From contig JAHLFO010000118.1 of NCBI GenBank assembly GCA_018883785.1, positions 1-52,789 on the forward strand: a DNA stretch of 52,789 bases, given 5' to 3'. Below, in pieces: positions 15,880 to 23,920 of this stretch. A model generated the notes under the pieces. The model saw only the letters and a list, made by a program, of their open reading frames with translations, did not search any database and was not told the DNA's origin. Source of the stretch: Candidatus Bacteroides intestinipullorum (lineage in GTDB: Bacteria; Bacteroidota; Bacteroidia; Bacteroidales; Bacteroidaceae). Position 1 is the first letter of the stretch. Each line of letters starts with the position of its first letter. The position numbers and the translations under genes were made by a program.

Positions 15880-18024
15880 CTATTTCAGTGTCAACGCCAC
15901 AGTCCGTCCTTTCACGATGCGGCTGCCAGCGGGAAGCGACTGGCGGCGTACGCGGCCTATGCCGCTGAGGTGTACCTTCAGGCCGGCATTCTCCAGCAGA
16001 TAGACGGCATCCTTGGCACCCATGCCCACTACGTTGGGCATCAGTCCCGCTTTGGCTTCGCGTTCGTGCATTACCACGGCGGTTGTGTCGTGTTGCTGTA
16101 CGCCCCACGCGTCTGTTGCGCTTTCAGCCTTGACAGGGATGTCCAGATCGGACAATACCCGGCGCGTATCCTCCAGTTCGCCCGCCTTGACGTCGGGGAT
16201 GGAACACGAGGTGCTGTCGATGGCGGCAGTCAGGTCGAAGCGCAAATCCTGGGCATAGACCTGACGGGCTATCTTGCCGAAGACGCTGCCTGCCATCAGT
16301 CCGCCCGAAGCTGGCAAGCCCGGTTTCTGGATGGAGACGATGCAGCTGTACTTGGGTGCCTCTGAGGGAAAGTAGCCGCAGAAGCTCACCAAGTAGTTCA
16401 CCCGTCCGGACTTGTAGCCCTCCTTGCCCTTGGAGATTTGTGCCGTACCCGTCTTGCCCGACACGGAGAACTCCGGGTTGCCGGCGGGCTTGGCCAGGCC
16501 GTTCTTCACTACGCTGCGCAGGATGACGCGGATTTTGCTCAGCGTGCTGTCCGAGCAGATTTTCGGGTTGATGACCTCCGTGGGATATTCCTTCACCACC
16601 TCGCCGTCGCGCAGCAGTGCCTTGACGAACTTGGGGCGTACCATCTTGCCGTCGTTGGCGATGGCGTTGTAGAACGTCAGGATGTTTATGGGCGGCAACT
16701 GCGACTCGTAGCCAATACTCATCCAGGGCAGGGTGGTCTTGGCGAAGTAGCGTTCGTCCGGACCTTTCAGGTAAGGCTTGCCTTCACCCTGGATCTGGAG
16801 GTGGAGCGGTTGGTCCAGGCTCATGCGCTTCAGGCCGTCCACAAACTTCTGCGGATCGTCGTGATAATACTTGTCGATGAGGTAGGACACACCGATGTTG
16901 GACGACACTTCCAAAATGCGTGTGACGTCTATCTTGCCATAGCCGCCGCGGTGCCAGTTGTGGTCGCGCATCTTGCTGCCGTGCATGTTCATGATGCCGT
17001 TACCGGTGTCCACCATGGTGTGCGGAGTGATTTTCCCGTCCTCCAAGGCCACCATGATGGAGGCTGTCTTGAAGGTGGATCCGGGTTCCAGCAGGTCGCT
17101 GATGGCGTTGCTGTTCATTTCGTAGTATTTCCCGTCGCTGGCTTTGGTGAGGTTGACGATGGCCTTGACTTCGCCCGTCTTCACCTCCATCAGCACGGCC
17201 ACGCCCACCATGGCGTTGATGCGCTCCAGTTCGTCACGCAGGGCTTTCTCACAGATGTCCTGCATGCCTACGTCGATGGTGGACACCACGTCGCAGCCAT
17301 CCTGTGCCGGGATGTCCACAATGTTCAGGTAGTGGTCCATCACTTTCTGGCGGTGGGTGATGCCGTTGCGCCCACGCAAGACGGAGTCAAATGCCAGTTC
17401 GATGCCGCTGCGTGCGCCCTTGGCGGTGTCGGCATAGAGGCGTCCCAGTGTCTGCGAGGCGAGCGATCCGAAAGGCTTCTTGCGCTGGTTGTAGATCTGT
17501 GCATGGAATCCGCCTGAATATGTGCTTTGGCGGAAGACGGGCAAGCGCTTGGCTTCCTTATATTGGATGTACGAGATGCGTTTGGGGTAGATCAGCCAGT
17601 GGCGGCTCTTCTTCTTGCGGCCTTGGCGAAGGTGACGCTTGAAGTAGGCCACGCTCTTGTCCGGGAAGATGCGGTTCAGGCCGATGCAGATGCTGTCTAT
17701 GCTGTCCGTCAGGGCCTTGTCGCGCCGTGCCTGGTCCTTGCGGCGTCGTTCCTCGTCTGTACGCTCGCCGGACATGAAGTCCAGATAGATGCGGTACTCG
17801 GGCAGCGAGCTGGCCATCAGCTTGCCGTCGGACGAGAGGATGTTGCCACGGTTGGGGTGGATGGTGACATTCTCGCGCACGAAACGGTCGGCCACGGCTT
17901 GCCAATACTCCCGCTCGGCGTACATGATGACGGCTGCCTTGACAATGACAAACACGCCCAGCAGCAGCATGATTACCACGATGAAGAAGTAGCGGTTGAC
18001 GATATTTTTCTTGTTGATGGTCAT
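15880..18024 (-). CDS. ftsI: Septal transpeptidase FtsI (PBP3/SpoVD type) with PASTA domain
   Basis: A 714-residue class B penicillin-binding protein that cross-links septal peptidoglycan. A short cytoplasmic start and one transmembrane helix (about residues 10-32) precede a dimerisation domain. The transpeptidase domain has the three active-site motifs: STFK (in LLEPGSTFKTAS), SSN (in LEVSSNIGVSY) and KTGT (in VSGKTGTAQ). One PASTA domain ends the protein (LMPNVVGMGAKDAVYLLENA region). A strong AAAGGAGG lies 9 bp before the ATG at 18022-18024; an ATG three codons earlier directly abuts that site, so I prefer 18024. It lies 23 bp after the FtsL-like gene. Confidence 0.96.
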   Translation of the reverse strand: MTINKKNIVNRYFFIVVIMLLLGVFVIVKAAVIMYAEREYWQAVADRFVRENVTIHPNRGNILSSDGKLMASSLPEYRIYLDFMSGERTDEERRRKDQARRDKALTDSIDSICIGLNRIFPDKSVAYFKRHLRQGRKKKSRHWLIYPKRISYIQYKEAKRLPVFRQSTYSGGFHAQIYNQRKKPFGSLASQTLGRLYADTAKGARSGIELAFDSVLRGRNGITHRQKVMDHYLNIVDIPAQDGCDVVSTIDVGMQDICEKALRDELERINAMVGVAVLMEVKTGEVKAIVNLTKASDGKYYEMNSNAISDLLEPGSTFKTASIMVALEDGKITPHTMVDTGNGIMNMHGSKMRDHNWHRGGYGKIDVTRILEVSSNIGVSYLIDKYYHDDPQKFVDGLKRMSLDQPLHLQIQGEGKPYLKGPDERYFAKTTLPWMSIGYESQLPPINILTFYNAIANDGKMVRPKFVKALLRDGEVVKEYPTEVINPKICSDSTLSKIRVILRSVVKNGLAKPAGNPEFSVSGKTGTAQISKGKEGYKSGRVNYLVSFCGYFPSEAPKYSCIVSIQKPGLPASGGLMAGSVFGKIARQVYAQDLRFDLTAAIDSTSCSIPDVKAGELEDTRRVLSDLDIPVKAESATDAWGVQQHDTTAVVMHEREAKAGLMPNVVGMGAKDAVYLLENAGLKVHLSGIGRVRRQSLPAGSRIVKGRTVALTLK

Positions 18025-18047
18025 AGGGTGCATCCTCCTTTCTCTGG

Positions 18048-18398
18048 TTAATCGTTGGGTATCAGGTAGGGCGGCGTCGTGGCACTTTGCAGGTCACTCT
18101 GCTGCGTGGCGATATATTCTTCGATGCGCGACTGACGGCTTTGCTCCATCAACTCGGAGCTACGTGTCAGGGCGTCGTACTTGATGTCGGTCAGTTCCTT
18201 CTTCAGTTCTTCGATGCGGATCATCAACTGCTGGCACTCGTAGCGGTTGTTGATGTAGAAGATGACGAGCACCATGACGAGCACCAGCAGTTTGGCTTGC
18301 CGGTGGAAAAATTCGGCGGCCAGGATGTCGCCGCCGATGATGCCCCTCCACGATGCATGTCGGTCAGATGTCTTGGTCTTCTTTTTTTCGGTTCCCAT
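18048..18398 (-). CDS. FtsL-like cell division protein
   Basis: A 116-residue bitopic protein: a Lys/Thr-rich cytoplasmic start, one transmembrane segment at about residues 36-51 (KLLVLVMVLVIFYINNRY), then a coiled-coil type periplasmic helix with regular Leu/Ile spacing (LMIRIEELKKELTDIKYDAL). This architecture and the place between rsmH and ftsI identify it as the Bacteroidetes counterpart of FtsL. FtsL proteins diverge strongly in sequence, so the call is by topology and context. Confidence 0.85.
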   Translation of the reverse strand: MGTEKKKTKTSDRHASWRGIIGGDILAAEFFHRQAKLLVLVMVLVIFYINNRYECQQLMIRIEELKKELTDIKYDALTRSSELMEQSRQSRIEEYIATQQSDLQSATTPPYLIPND

Positions 18399-18419
18399 GT
18401 CGGTAGTCTCTCCTCTTGT

Positions 18420-19355
18420 TTAGTTGTCGTTGTTGTTATTCTCTCGTTTTTCGGCGATGCGGAGCTTGGCACTGCGCGAGCGCGGGTTGCGGGCCACTTC
18501 GTCGTCGTCGGGCACGATGACTTTGTTGTTTACGGCGCGGAAGGGTGTCTGTACGTTGCCATAGAAGTCTTTCACGACGGTGCCTTCCACGTTGCCGGTC
18601 TTCATCAAGTTCTTCACCAGGCGGTCTTCCAGCGAGTGGTAGGTGATGACCACCAGCCGTCCGCCCGGACGCAGGGCCTCGGTGGCTGCTTGAAGCATCT
18701 CGCGCAGGGCTTCCATCTCGTGGTTCACCTCGATGCGCAGGGCTTGGAAGACGCGGGCCAGTTCCTTCTTCTCGCGTTCGCGGCCGAAGAGTGGCTTTAC
18801 GATGTCCAGAAACTGGCCGATAGTGGCCACCGGGGCACTGGCCCGTGCCCGTGCGAGTGCCGCTGCCAGCTTGCGGCTGTTCTTCAGTTCGCCGTAGAGG
18901 TAGAATACGTTGGCCAGCCGCTCCTCGTCGTAGGTGTTCACCACGTCGGCTGCCGTCTGTCCTGCCCGCTTGTTCATGCGCATGTCCAGTGCGCCGTCGA
19001 AGCGGAAGGAGAAGCCGCGCTGGCTGTCGTCGAAGTGGTGGGACGACACGCCCAGATCGGCCAGCAGTCCGTCGATGCGGTCGATGCCGTGGTAGCGTAG
19101 GAAGTTATGCAGGTAGCGGAAGTTGCTGCGCACGAAGGTGAAACGCGCATCGTCCGGGATGTTGCGCTCGGCGTCCTCGTCCTGGTCGAATCCCAGCAGT
19201 CGTCCGCCGGGACCCAGCCGTCGGAGGATTTCGCGCGTGTGTCCGCCGCCACCCAGGGTGACATCCACATAGACGCCGTCCGGGCGGATGTCCAGCCCGT
19301 CCACAGCAGGTGCCAGCAGCACCGGTATATGATAGGTCGTAGTCTCTTGCGTCAT
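18420..19355 (-). CDS. rsmH: 16S rRNA m4C1402 methyltransferase RsmH
   Basis: A 311-residue SAM-dependent methyltransferase modifying N4 of C1402 in 16S rRNA. Seen: the N-terminal YHIPVLL, the SAM loop VDVTLGGGGHTREIL, DLGVSSHHFD, and the C-terminal VVITYHSLEDRLVKN motif. Full length. I take the ATG at 19353-19355, which begins MTQETTTYHIPVLL and lies 4 bp after the mraZ stop; longer frames only read through mraZ. Confidence 0.96.
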   Translation of the reverse strand: MTQETTTYHIPVLLAPAVDGLDIRPDGVYVDVTLGGGGHTREILRRLGPGGRLLGFDQDEDAERNIPDDARFTFVRSNFRYLHNFLRYHGIDRIDGLLADLGVSSHHFDDSQRGFSFRFDGALDMRMNKRAGQTAADVVNTYDEERLANVFYLYGELKNSRKLAAALARARASAPVATIGQFLDIVKPLFGREREKKELARVFQALRIEVNHEMEALREMLQAATEALRPGGRLVVITYHSLEDRLVKNLMKTGNVEGTVVKDFYGNVQTPFRAVNNKVIVPDDDEVARNPRSRSAKLRIAEKRENNNNDN

Positions 19356-19359
19356 TGTC

Positions 19360-19833
19360 TTACTCTCCTTCTTTGTCATCCCACAGTTCCTCGCCCAGTA
19401 CCTCTTGCAAGGCTTGGCTGAAGTCTTCTGCCTCCATGAAGGGCAGTTCGGCTCGCTCCTTGGCCCAGATTTCGATGGTGTTGTCCATGCCGATGAAACG
19501 CACTTCGTCCCGTATGCTTGCCATTTGCAGGTAGCGGCGGGGGATGAGGATGCGCCCGTTACCATCCGGCACCACCACTTCGGCATCGCTGACGAACTGG
19601 CGGAACACGGCTTGCTGGCGGGCGTTCCAGCGGTTCAGCCGGCGGCGCAGTTGCTCTTGCGTTTTGAACCACACGCTCTCCGGGTAGAGCACCAGGCAGT
19701 CCTGGAATACGTCCTTGCGCAGCACGAGGCTCTCCTCGGACGCAGCTTGCAGCTGCTTTCTAAAGACGGCGGGGATGAACACCCGTCCCTTGGCGTCGGT
19801 TTTGGCCTCGATATTGCCCAGAAAACGTAACAT
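19360..19833 (-). CDS. mraZ: Transcriptional regulator MraZ
   Basis: A 157-residue protein with two AbrB-like (SpoVT) swapped-hairpin domains: MLRFLGNIEAKTDAKGRVFIPA at the start (given in part) and a second DAEVVVPDGNGRILIPRRYL. MraZ forms ring oligomers that bind direct repeats before its own gene and repress the dcw cluster. The start at 19833 is chosen because it gives the canonical MLRFLGN start; an in-frame upstream ATG adds 16 unlikely residues. Two direct 10-bp repeats with GTGGGG lie 38-58 bp upstream. A 63-bp piece of this gene, for residues around LNRWNARQQAVFRQFVSDAE, recurs at 38.26 kb. Confidence 0.96.
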   Translation of the reverse strand: MLRFLGNIEAKTDAKGRVFIPAVFRKQLQAASEESLVLRKDVFQDCLVLYPESVWFKTQEQLRRRLNRWNARQQAVFRQFVSDAEVVVPDGNGRILIPRRYLQMASIRDEVRFIGMDNTIEIWAKERAELPFMEAEDFSQALQEVLGEELWDDKEGE

Positions 19834-19860
19834 TTCTTTCTTTATTATAATATCACGGTG

Positions 19861-19891
19861 TAAAAGTACACAATTCCCCACAATCCCCCAC
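19861..19891 (-). promoter_or_regulatory. MraZ-type operator and candidate mraZ promoter
   Basis: On the minus strand two direct repeats, GTGGGGGATT (19882-19891) and GTGGGGAATT (19872-19881), stand head to tail with a 10-bp period and run into a third GTG. MraZ of other bacteria binds TGGGN-type repeats at 10-bp spacing, so this is the likely autoregulatory operator. Immediately downstream TACTTTTA (19861-19868) matches the -7 consensus at 7 of 8 positions. A second 7-of-8 candidate lies near 19912. Confidence 0.65.
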
Positions 19892-20026
19892 CATGTTCAG
19901 CGAAAAAAATGCAAAGAAGTTTTCAACACCCTGTTTATTATTTATCCTCCTGAAAATTAGGAATCTTCTGGAACGCTTTGCTGGTGGGGGATTGCGAGGT
20001 TGCGGACGGCGCGGGCGGAACAGAGG

Positions 20027-20077
20027 TACCCCCGCTCGCGAGCAGCGGTATGGGGGAACACGAGCGGGGGTATGGCT
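20027..20077. repeat. 22-bp intergenic repeat, type A, locus 1 (3' of araC)
   Basis: Two tandem 22-bp units (20034-20055 and 20056-20077) with the core GAACACGAGCGGGGGTAT or its degenerate form. An overlapping inverted half gives TACCCCCGCTCG (20027-20038) pairing with CGAGCGGGGGTA (20061-20072): a 12-bp perfect stem with a 22-base loop, directly after the araC stop codon. It has no T-run. Related units lie at 25.42 and 31.86 kb inside the PUL. Confidence 0.7.
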
Positions 20078-20942
20078 AATATTTGATGAGCATCGCCTGC
20101 ATGAAGCTGCGGTACTCGCTGGGGGTGTGGCCCTTTTTTCGCTTGAAGGTGCGGATGAAGTTGGACAGGTTGTTGAAACCGCAATCATAGCAGATTTCAG
20201 CGATGCCTGTTGAGGTGTCGGACAGCATACGGCAGGCTTTGGCGATACGCAGGTTGGTGATGTATTCGATAAAGGTGGAGTTAGTCTTTTTCTTGAAGAA
20301 ATGGCTGAAGGCTGATTCGGACATGTTGACCAGACGGGCCGCGTCTTCCAGTTTGATGGCTTCTTCATAATGAGTCTCGATGTATTCGCAGACTTTGGCG
20401 ATACGGCGGCTTTTGGAACTCCTTATGGTGTCCTGAGTGTCATACTGGTTGCTCACCAGGATGCGGTGGTCCGCCACGGACAATTGATGGAGGATGGATA
20501 AGAAAGCCAGGACGGTATGGAATCCTTGCATCCGTGTCAGTTGGAGGATTTCGTCTTTCATCCGCAACTTGGTGGAGGGGGAGAAGTCGATGCCCCGCTG
20601 CGAGTCCAGTAGCAGGCGGCGGATGGAGGCGAAGAGCCGCTTCTCGAGGATGGGATAATTGAGCAGCCGGTCGGAAAACTGGATGGTGACCACGTGGTTG
20701 CCTTCCACCACTTCGCCTTTCCAGGCGTGGGGCAGGTTGGGGCCGGTCATGATGAGGTCCGGCGACGAGAATTCCTCTTCCGAGTCGCCGATGATGCGCT
20801 TGCCGAACGAGTCGATGACCAGGTTGATTTCGTATTCCGGGTGGTAATGCACTGCGTAATCGAAGTTGGCGTTCGGATGGTCCAGCACGATGAACAGGTC
20901 ATCGTCTGCGATGGGGATGATTTCTTTCTGAATATCTTTCAT
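20076..20942 (-). CDS. AraC-family transcriptional regulator of the PUL
   Basis: A 288-residue regulator. Residues 1 to about 170 form a cupin-type sensing domain (VHYHPEYEINLVIDSFGKRIIGD region); the last 100 residues are the AraC DNA-binding domain with two helix-turn-helix motifs (LEDAARLVNMSESAFSHFFKK, shortened, and GIAEICYDCGFNNLSNFIRTFKRKKG region). It diverges from the symporter, across a 157-bp gap that contains a candidate operator. The start at 20942 is chosen because a full -7 box lies 21 bp upstream, which excludes the longer frame. No hybrid two-component or sigma/anti-sigma regulator is present in this PUL, so this protein is the best candidate for its control. The inducer is presumably a short mannoside (inference). 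Confidence 0.93.
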   Translation of the reverse strand: MKDIQKEIIPIADDDLFIVLDHPNANFDYAVHYHPEYEINLVIDSFGKRIIGDSEEEFSSPDLIMTGPNLPHAWKGEVVEGNHVVTIQFSDRLLNYPILEKRLFASIRRLLLDSQRGIDFSPSTKLRMKDEILQLTRMQGFHTVLAFLSILHQLSVADHRILVSNQYDTQDTIRSSKSRRIAKVCEYIETHYEEAIKLEDAARLVNMSESAFSHFFKKKTNSTFIEYITNLRIAKACRMLSDTSTGIAEICYDCGFNNLSNFIRTFKRKKGHTPSEYRSFMQAMLIKY

Positions 20943-20962
20943 GGGGCGTGAAGTTTTGTAGG

Positions 20963-20970
20963 CAAATATA
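20963..20970 (-). promoter_or_regulatory. -7 promoter box of araC
   Basis: Minus strand TATATTTG, full match to TAnnTTTG, 21 bp before the araC start and back to back with the symporter promoter. Confidence 0.5.
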
Positions 20971-20997
20971 GGGATAATAATCAAAATATAAGCGGAT

Positions 20998-21021
20998 ATT
21001 CAAAAAAGTACAATTAATAAG
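20998..21021 (+). promoter_or_regulatory. Candidate AraC operator, site 1
   Basis: ATTCAAAAAAGTACAAT (17 bp) occurs identically here and at 23763, followed in both by a similar seven bases ending in TAAG. Here it starts exactly 58 bp upstream of the symporter -7 box. The second copy starts exactly 58 bp upstream of another -7 box. Fixed spacing and flank divergence argue for a conserved regulator site. Confidence 0.7.
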
Positions 21022-21055
21022 TGAAAAATTATAAAACTCTTTCCACGGCTTCTTT

Positions 21056-21063
21056 TATCTTTG
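21056..21063 (+). promoter_or_regulatory. -7 promoter box of the symporter-GH130 operon
   Basis: TATCTTTG, full match to TAnnTTTG, 36 bp before the start at 21100. No -33 TTTG at the usual spacing, consistent with an activator-dependent promoter. Confidence 0.65.
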
Positions 21064-21099
21064 CACTGTAATCAGAACTTTCGATACAGACACGTTTAT

Positions 21100-22677
21100 A
21101 TGGAACTATTTATGATGAGTGCAGCGGATGTGGTGATAGTCGCCGTGTACCTGGTTTTTGTGTTGTGGTGGGGCTTTCGCCACGGGAAGAGTGCCGACTC
21201 GCAGTCTTACTTCCTGGCGGGGCGTTCCATGTCCTGGCGGGTGGTGGGCCTTTCTCTGTTTGCGGCCAGCATATCGAGCACGACGCTGATAGGCCAGTCT
21301 GGCGACGCTTACGACACGGGCCTGGCCGTCTACAACTACAACCTGACCGGCATGGTGGTGATGGTTTGCTTCGCCGTTTTCCTGTTGCCGCTATATATTC
21401 GTTCGGGCATCTTTACGATTCCCGAATTTTTGGAGAAGCGTTTTGATAGCCGTTCGCGCTACTATTTCTCGTTCATCTGCATCGTGGGCAATATCTTTCT
21501 GGATGCGGCCGGTGCCCTTTATGCCGCGGCTCTCATAATCAAACTGATTGTGCCGGAGGCGGACTTGCAGTGGATTGTCTTCGCCTTTGCGTTGTTTGCT
21601 GCGTCCTATACCATTCCGGGCGGCCTGTCGTCCGTCATCAACACGGAGTTGATACAAGCTGTGGTGCTCCTTGTGGGATCCGTTCTGCTGACCATTCTCT
21701 GCTTCCGCCAGGGCGGCGATTACTTTTATTCGCTGTATGCCTCCGACGACCTGCTGGTCAAGTTGATACGTCCGTTGACGGATACGGCCACGCCTTGGTT
21801 GGGACTGATAGTCGGTATGCCGGTGCTGGGCATCTATTTCTGGGCTAACAATCAGACCTTGGTGCAGCGTGTGCTCAGTGCACGGTCGGTGGACGAGGGG
21901 CGTAAGGGAGTGCTTTTTGCCGGCTTCCTGACTATGCTGACCCTGTTCATCATTGCCATGCCCGGTGTGATAGCCCGCCATCTGTTCCCCGGCCTTGAAC
22001 GGCCGGACATGGTCTATCCGACGATGATTCTGCGCCTGGCACCGGTGGGAGTGATGGGGTTGCTGATTGCCGCACTACTGTCGGCCCTGACTTCCGCCCT
22101 GAGTGCCATCATGAATTCGGCCTCCACGTTGTTTACGATGGATTTCTATGCCAAGGTCGACCGGCACGCCTCTTCGGCCCGGCTGGTGGCGGTGGGCAAG
22201 GTGGCGGCCTGTGTGGCCATCGTGCTGGCGGCCTTGTGGGCGCCTCAGATAGGGAAGTTTGGTTCGTTGCTGAAGTACTATCAGGAGATGTTGTCCTATC
22301 TGTCGCCTCCCATCGTGGCTGCTTTCCTGCTGGGCATCTTCGGCCGCCGGGTCAACGGACAGGGCGTCTTCGTCGGCCTGCTGGGCGGCTTGGTAGTGGC
22401 GGTGGGGTTGCTGTTTTTCAAGTCCCAAATATTCGGCGACCTGCATTTCCTGCTGATGGTACCTTTCCTGCTGGGGTTTAGCGGCCTATTGATGTATGTG
22501 GTCAGCCGCTTCTCGCCCGCTCCCGCGCCGGAGAAACTGGTGGACACGGTCTTTTCGTGGCGTGACCTGGCCGAGGAATTCCGTGCGCACCGGGGCAAGC
22601 CGTGGTACACGTTCTACCTGTGGTGGGCCGTGCTGCTTTTGCTGCTGAGTGCAGTGATATGGACTGTCTTCAGTTGA
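21100..22677 (+). CDS. Sodium:solute symporter (SSS family)
   Basis: A 525-residue inner-membrane transporter of the SSS (SLC5-like) family with about 13 hydrophobic segments. The FLAGRSMSWRVVGLSLFAASIS region, then STTLIGQSGDAY, is the family signature in the first helices. It should take up a small sugar with sodium. Placed before GH130 in an operon (26 bp gap) and within a GH26 PUL, it probably imports mannobiose or another short mannoside released in the periplasm (inference from context). The Bacteroides fragilis mannan operon also pairs a sugar/cation symporter with a GH130 phosphorylase. The ATG at 21100 is the first after the -7 box. Confidence 0.9.
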   Translation: MELFMMSAADVVIVAVYLVFVLWWGFRHGKSADSQSYFLAGRSMSWRVVGLSLFAASISSTTLIGQSGDAYDTGLAVYNYNLTGMVVMVCFAVFLLPLYIRSGIFTIPEFLEKRFDSRSRYYFSFICIVGNIFLDAAGALYAAALIIKLIVPEADLQWIVFAFALFAASYTIPGGLSSVINTELIQAVVLLVGSVLLTILCFRQGGDYFYSLYASDDLLVKLIRPLTDTATPWLGLIVGMPVLGIYFWANNQTLVQRVLSARSVDEGRKGVLFAGFLTMLTLFIIAMPGVIARHLFPGLERPDMVYPTMILRLAPVGVMGLLIAALLSALTSALSAIMNSASTLFTMDFYAKVDRHASSARLVAVGKVAACVAIVLAALWAPQIGKFGSLLKYYQEMLSYLSPPIVAAFLLGIFGRRVNGQGVFVGLLGGLVVAVGLLFFKSQIFGDLHFLLMVPFLLGFSGLLMYVVSRFSPAPAPEKLVDTVFSWRDLAEEFRAHRGKPWYTFYLWWAVLLLLLSAVIWTVFS

Positions 22678-22703
22678 TAAACATGAGTGTGATACTTTTT
22701 ATT

Positions 22704-23750
22704 ATGAATACGACGATGAAACTGAAAAAATTCGAGGGAAATCCCATTCTTTCCCCGCTTGCTTCCAATGAGTGGGAGTCGTTGGTCACCAGCAATCCGG
22801 GCGTCGTGTATGACGGCGGCACCTTCTACATGCTGTACCGTGCGGCGGGCAACGACGAACAGCATGTGATACGCTTGGGCCTGGCCGTCAGCAAGGACGG
22901 TTACCATTTCGAGCGGGCTTCCGACCAGCCCGTGTTCGGTCCCAGTCAGAACGGACCCGACTCCGGGTGTGTGGAGGACCCGCGTATCGTGAAGTATGAT
23001 AATGAGTTCTATGTGACTTACGCCTATCGCCCGTATGCCCCCGGACAATATTGGAAGTTTGCCCACGACGAGGTGCTGACCCCCCGTTGCGGTTCGGACG
23101 CCCCGTTGGCCGTGCGGAAAAACCTGGGCAATACGGGCCTGGCCGTCACGTCTGATTTCCGTTCGTTCAGGCGGCTGGGTCGGCTGACGTCTCCCGTGCT
23201 GGATGACCGCGACGTGATTCTTTTCCCCGAAAAGGTGCAGGGGAGTTACGTGATGCTCCATCGGCCCAAGGAGTTCGTGGGCGAGCGTTACGGGGTGAAG
23301 TTCCCTTCCATTTGGCTGAAGTATTCCGACGACCTGCTGAATTGGGAAGACAAGGAAAGCCATCTACTACTCTCCGGCATTGAAGGCACGTGGGAAGAGA
23401 AGATTGGCGGCAGCACCCCTCCACTGAAGACGGAAGCCGGGTGGCTGGTGCTGTATCACGGGGTGGAGCACGGCGGATTGGGGTATTACCGCGTGGGGGC
23501 CGTCTTGTTGGAATTTGAGAATCCCTTGCGGGTGCTGGCGCGGACGCCCCGGCCCATTCTTGAGCCGGAGCTGGACTTCGAGTTGTCCGGCCTGTATGCA
23601 GGTTGCATCTTCCCGGTGGGCAATGTGGTGGTGGACGGCACGTTGTTCGTCTACTACGGCAGTGCGGACAAGTACGTGGGGGTGGCAACCTGTCCGTTGA
23701 CTGAGTTGCTGGATTATCTGTTGTCGGCGGATTGCAAGGTGAGCACGTAG
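22704..23750 (+). CDS. GH130 glycosidase/phosphorylase (beta-mannoside active)
   Basis: A 348-residue five-bladed propeller enzyme of family GH130 with no signal peptide, so cytoplasmic. Visible family features: KKFEGNPILSP start, NPGVVYDGGTFYMLYRA, the catalytic-region motif CVEDPRI (Asp as the general acid), GNTGLAVTSDF, and YYGSADKYVGVAT near the end. Known GH130 enzymes phosphorolyse mannosyl-glucose, mannooligosaccharides or Man-GlcNAc, and some hydrolyse beta-1,2-mannosides. I cannot settle the subfamily by eye. No mannobiose 2-epimerase is in the window, which would be needed for the mannosyl-glucose route. The start could also be the ATG at 22716, which gives the typical MKLKKFEG. Confidence 0.9.
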   Translation: MNTTMKLKKFEGNPILSPLASNEWESLVTSNPGVVYDGGTFYMLYRAAGNDEQHVIRLGLAVSKDGYHFERASDQPVFGPSQNGPDSGCVEDPRIVKYDNEFYVTYAYRPYAPGQYWKFAHDEVLTPRCGSDAPLAVRKNLGNTGLAVTSDFRSFRRLGRLTSPVLDDRDVILFPEKVQGSYVMLHRPKEFVGERYGVKFPSIWLKYSDDLLNWEDKESHLLLSGIEGTWEEKIGGSTPPLKTEAGWLVLYHGVEHGGLGYYRVGAVLLEFENPLRVLARTPRPILEPELDFELSGLYAGCIFPVGNVVVDGTLFVYYGSADKYVGVATCPLTELLDYLLSADCKVST

Positions 23751-23762
23751 AATTCCGGGCAG

Positions 23763-23786
23763 ATTCAAAAAAGTACAATCATTAAG
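23763..23786 (+). promoter_or_regulatory. Candidate AraC operator, site 2
   Basis: Second copy of ATTCAAAAAAGTACAAT, followed by CATTAAG. It starts 58 bp upstream of the -7 box at 23821, the same distance as site 1 from its promoter, and 13 bp after the GH130 stop. Confidence 0.7.
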
Positions 23787-23820
23787 CATCTAATAGCAAT
23801 GCAAGTTGTTCAAATACTCC

Positions 23821-23828
23821 TATTTTTG
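23821..23828 (+). promoter_or_regulatory. -7 promoter box for the clan-A glycosidase gene
   Basis: TATTTTTG, full match to TAnnTTTG. It gives a leader of about 85 bases before the start at 23921. Confidence 0.6.
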
Positions 23829-23920
23829 TCTGTCCGCCGATGCAAGGGCGCAATTGCCCAAGTATGGAGGCGAACAAGTGGGTAGGCAGATTCTTACGCA
23901 AGTAAATTAAAGAACGGATT

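Noticed and set aside
22602..22703. N-terminal extension of GH130 into the symporter end
   Set aside because: The extension overlaps the symporter coding sequence, and GH130 proteins start close to the KLKKFEGNPIL segment.
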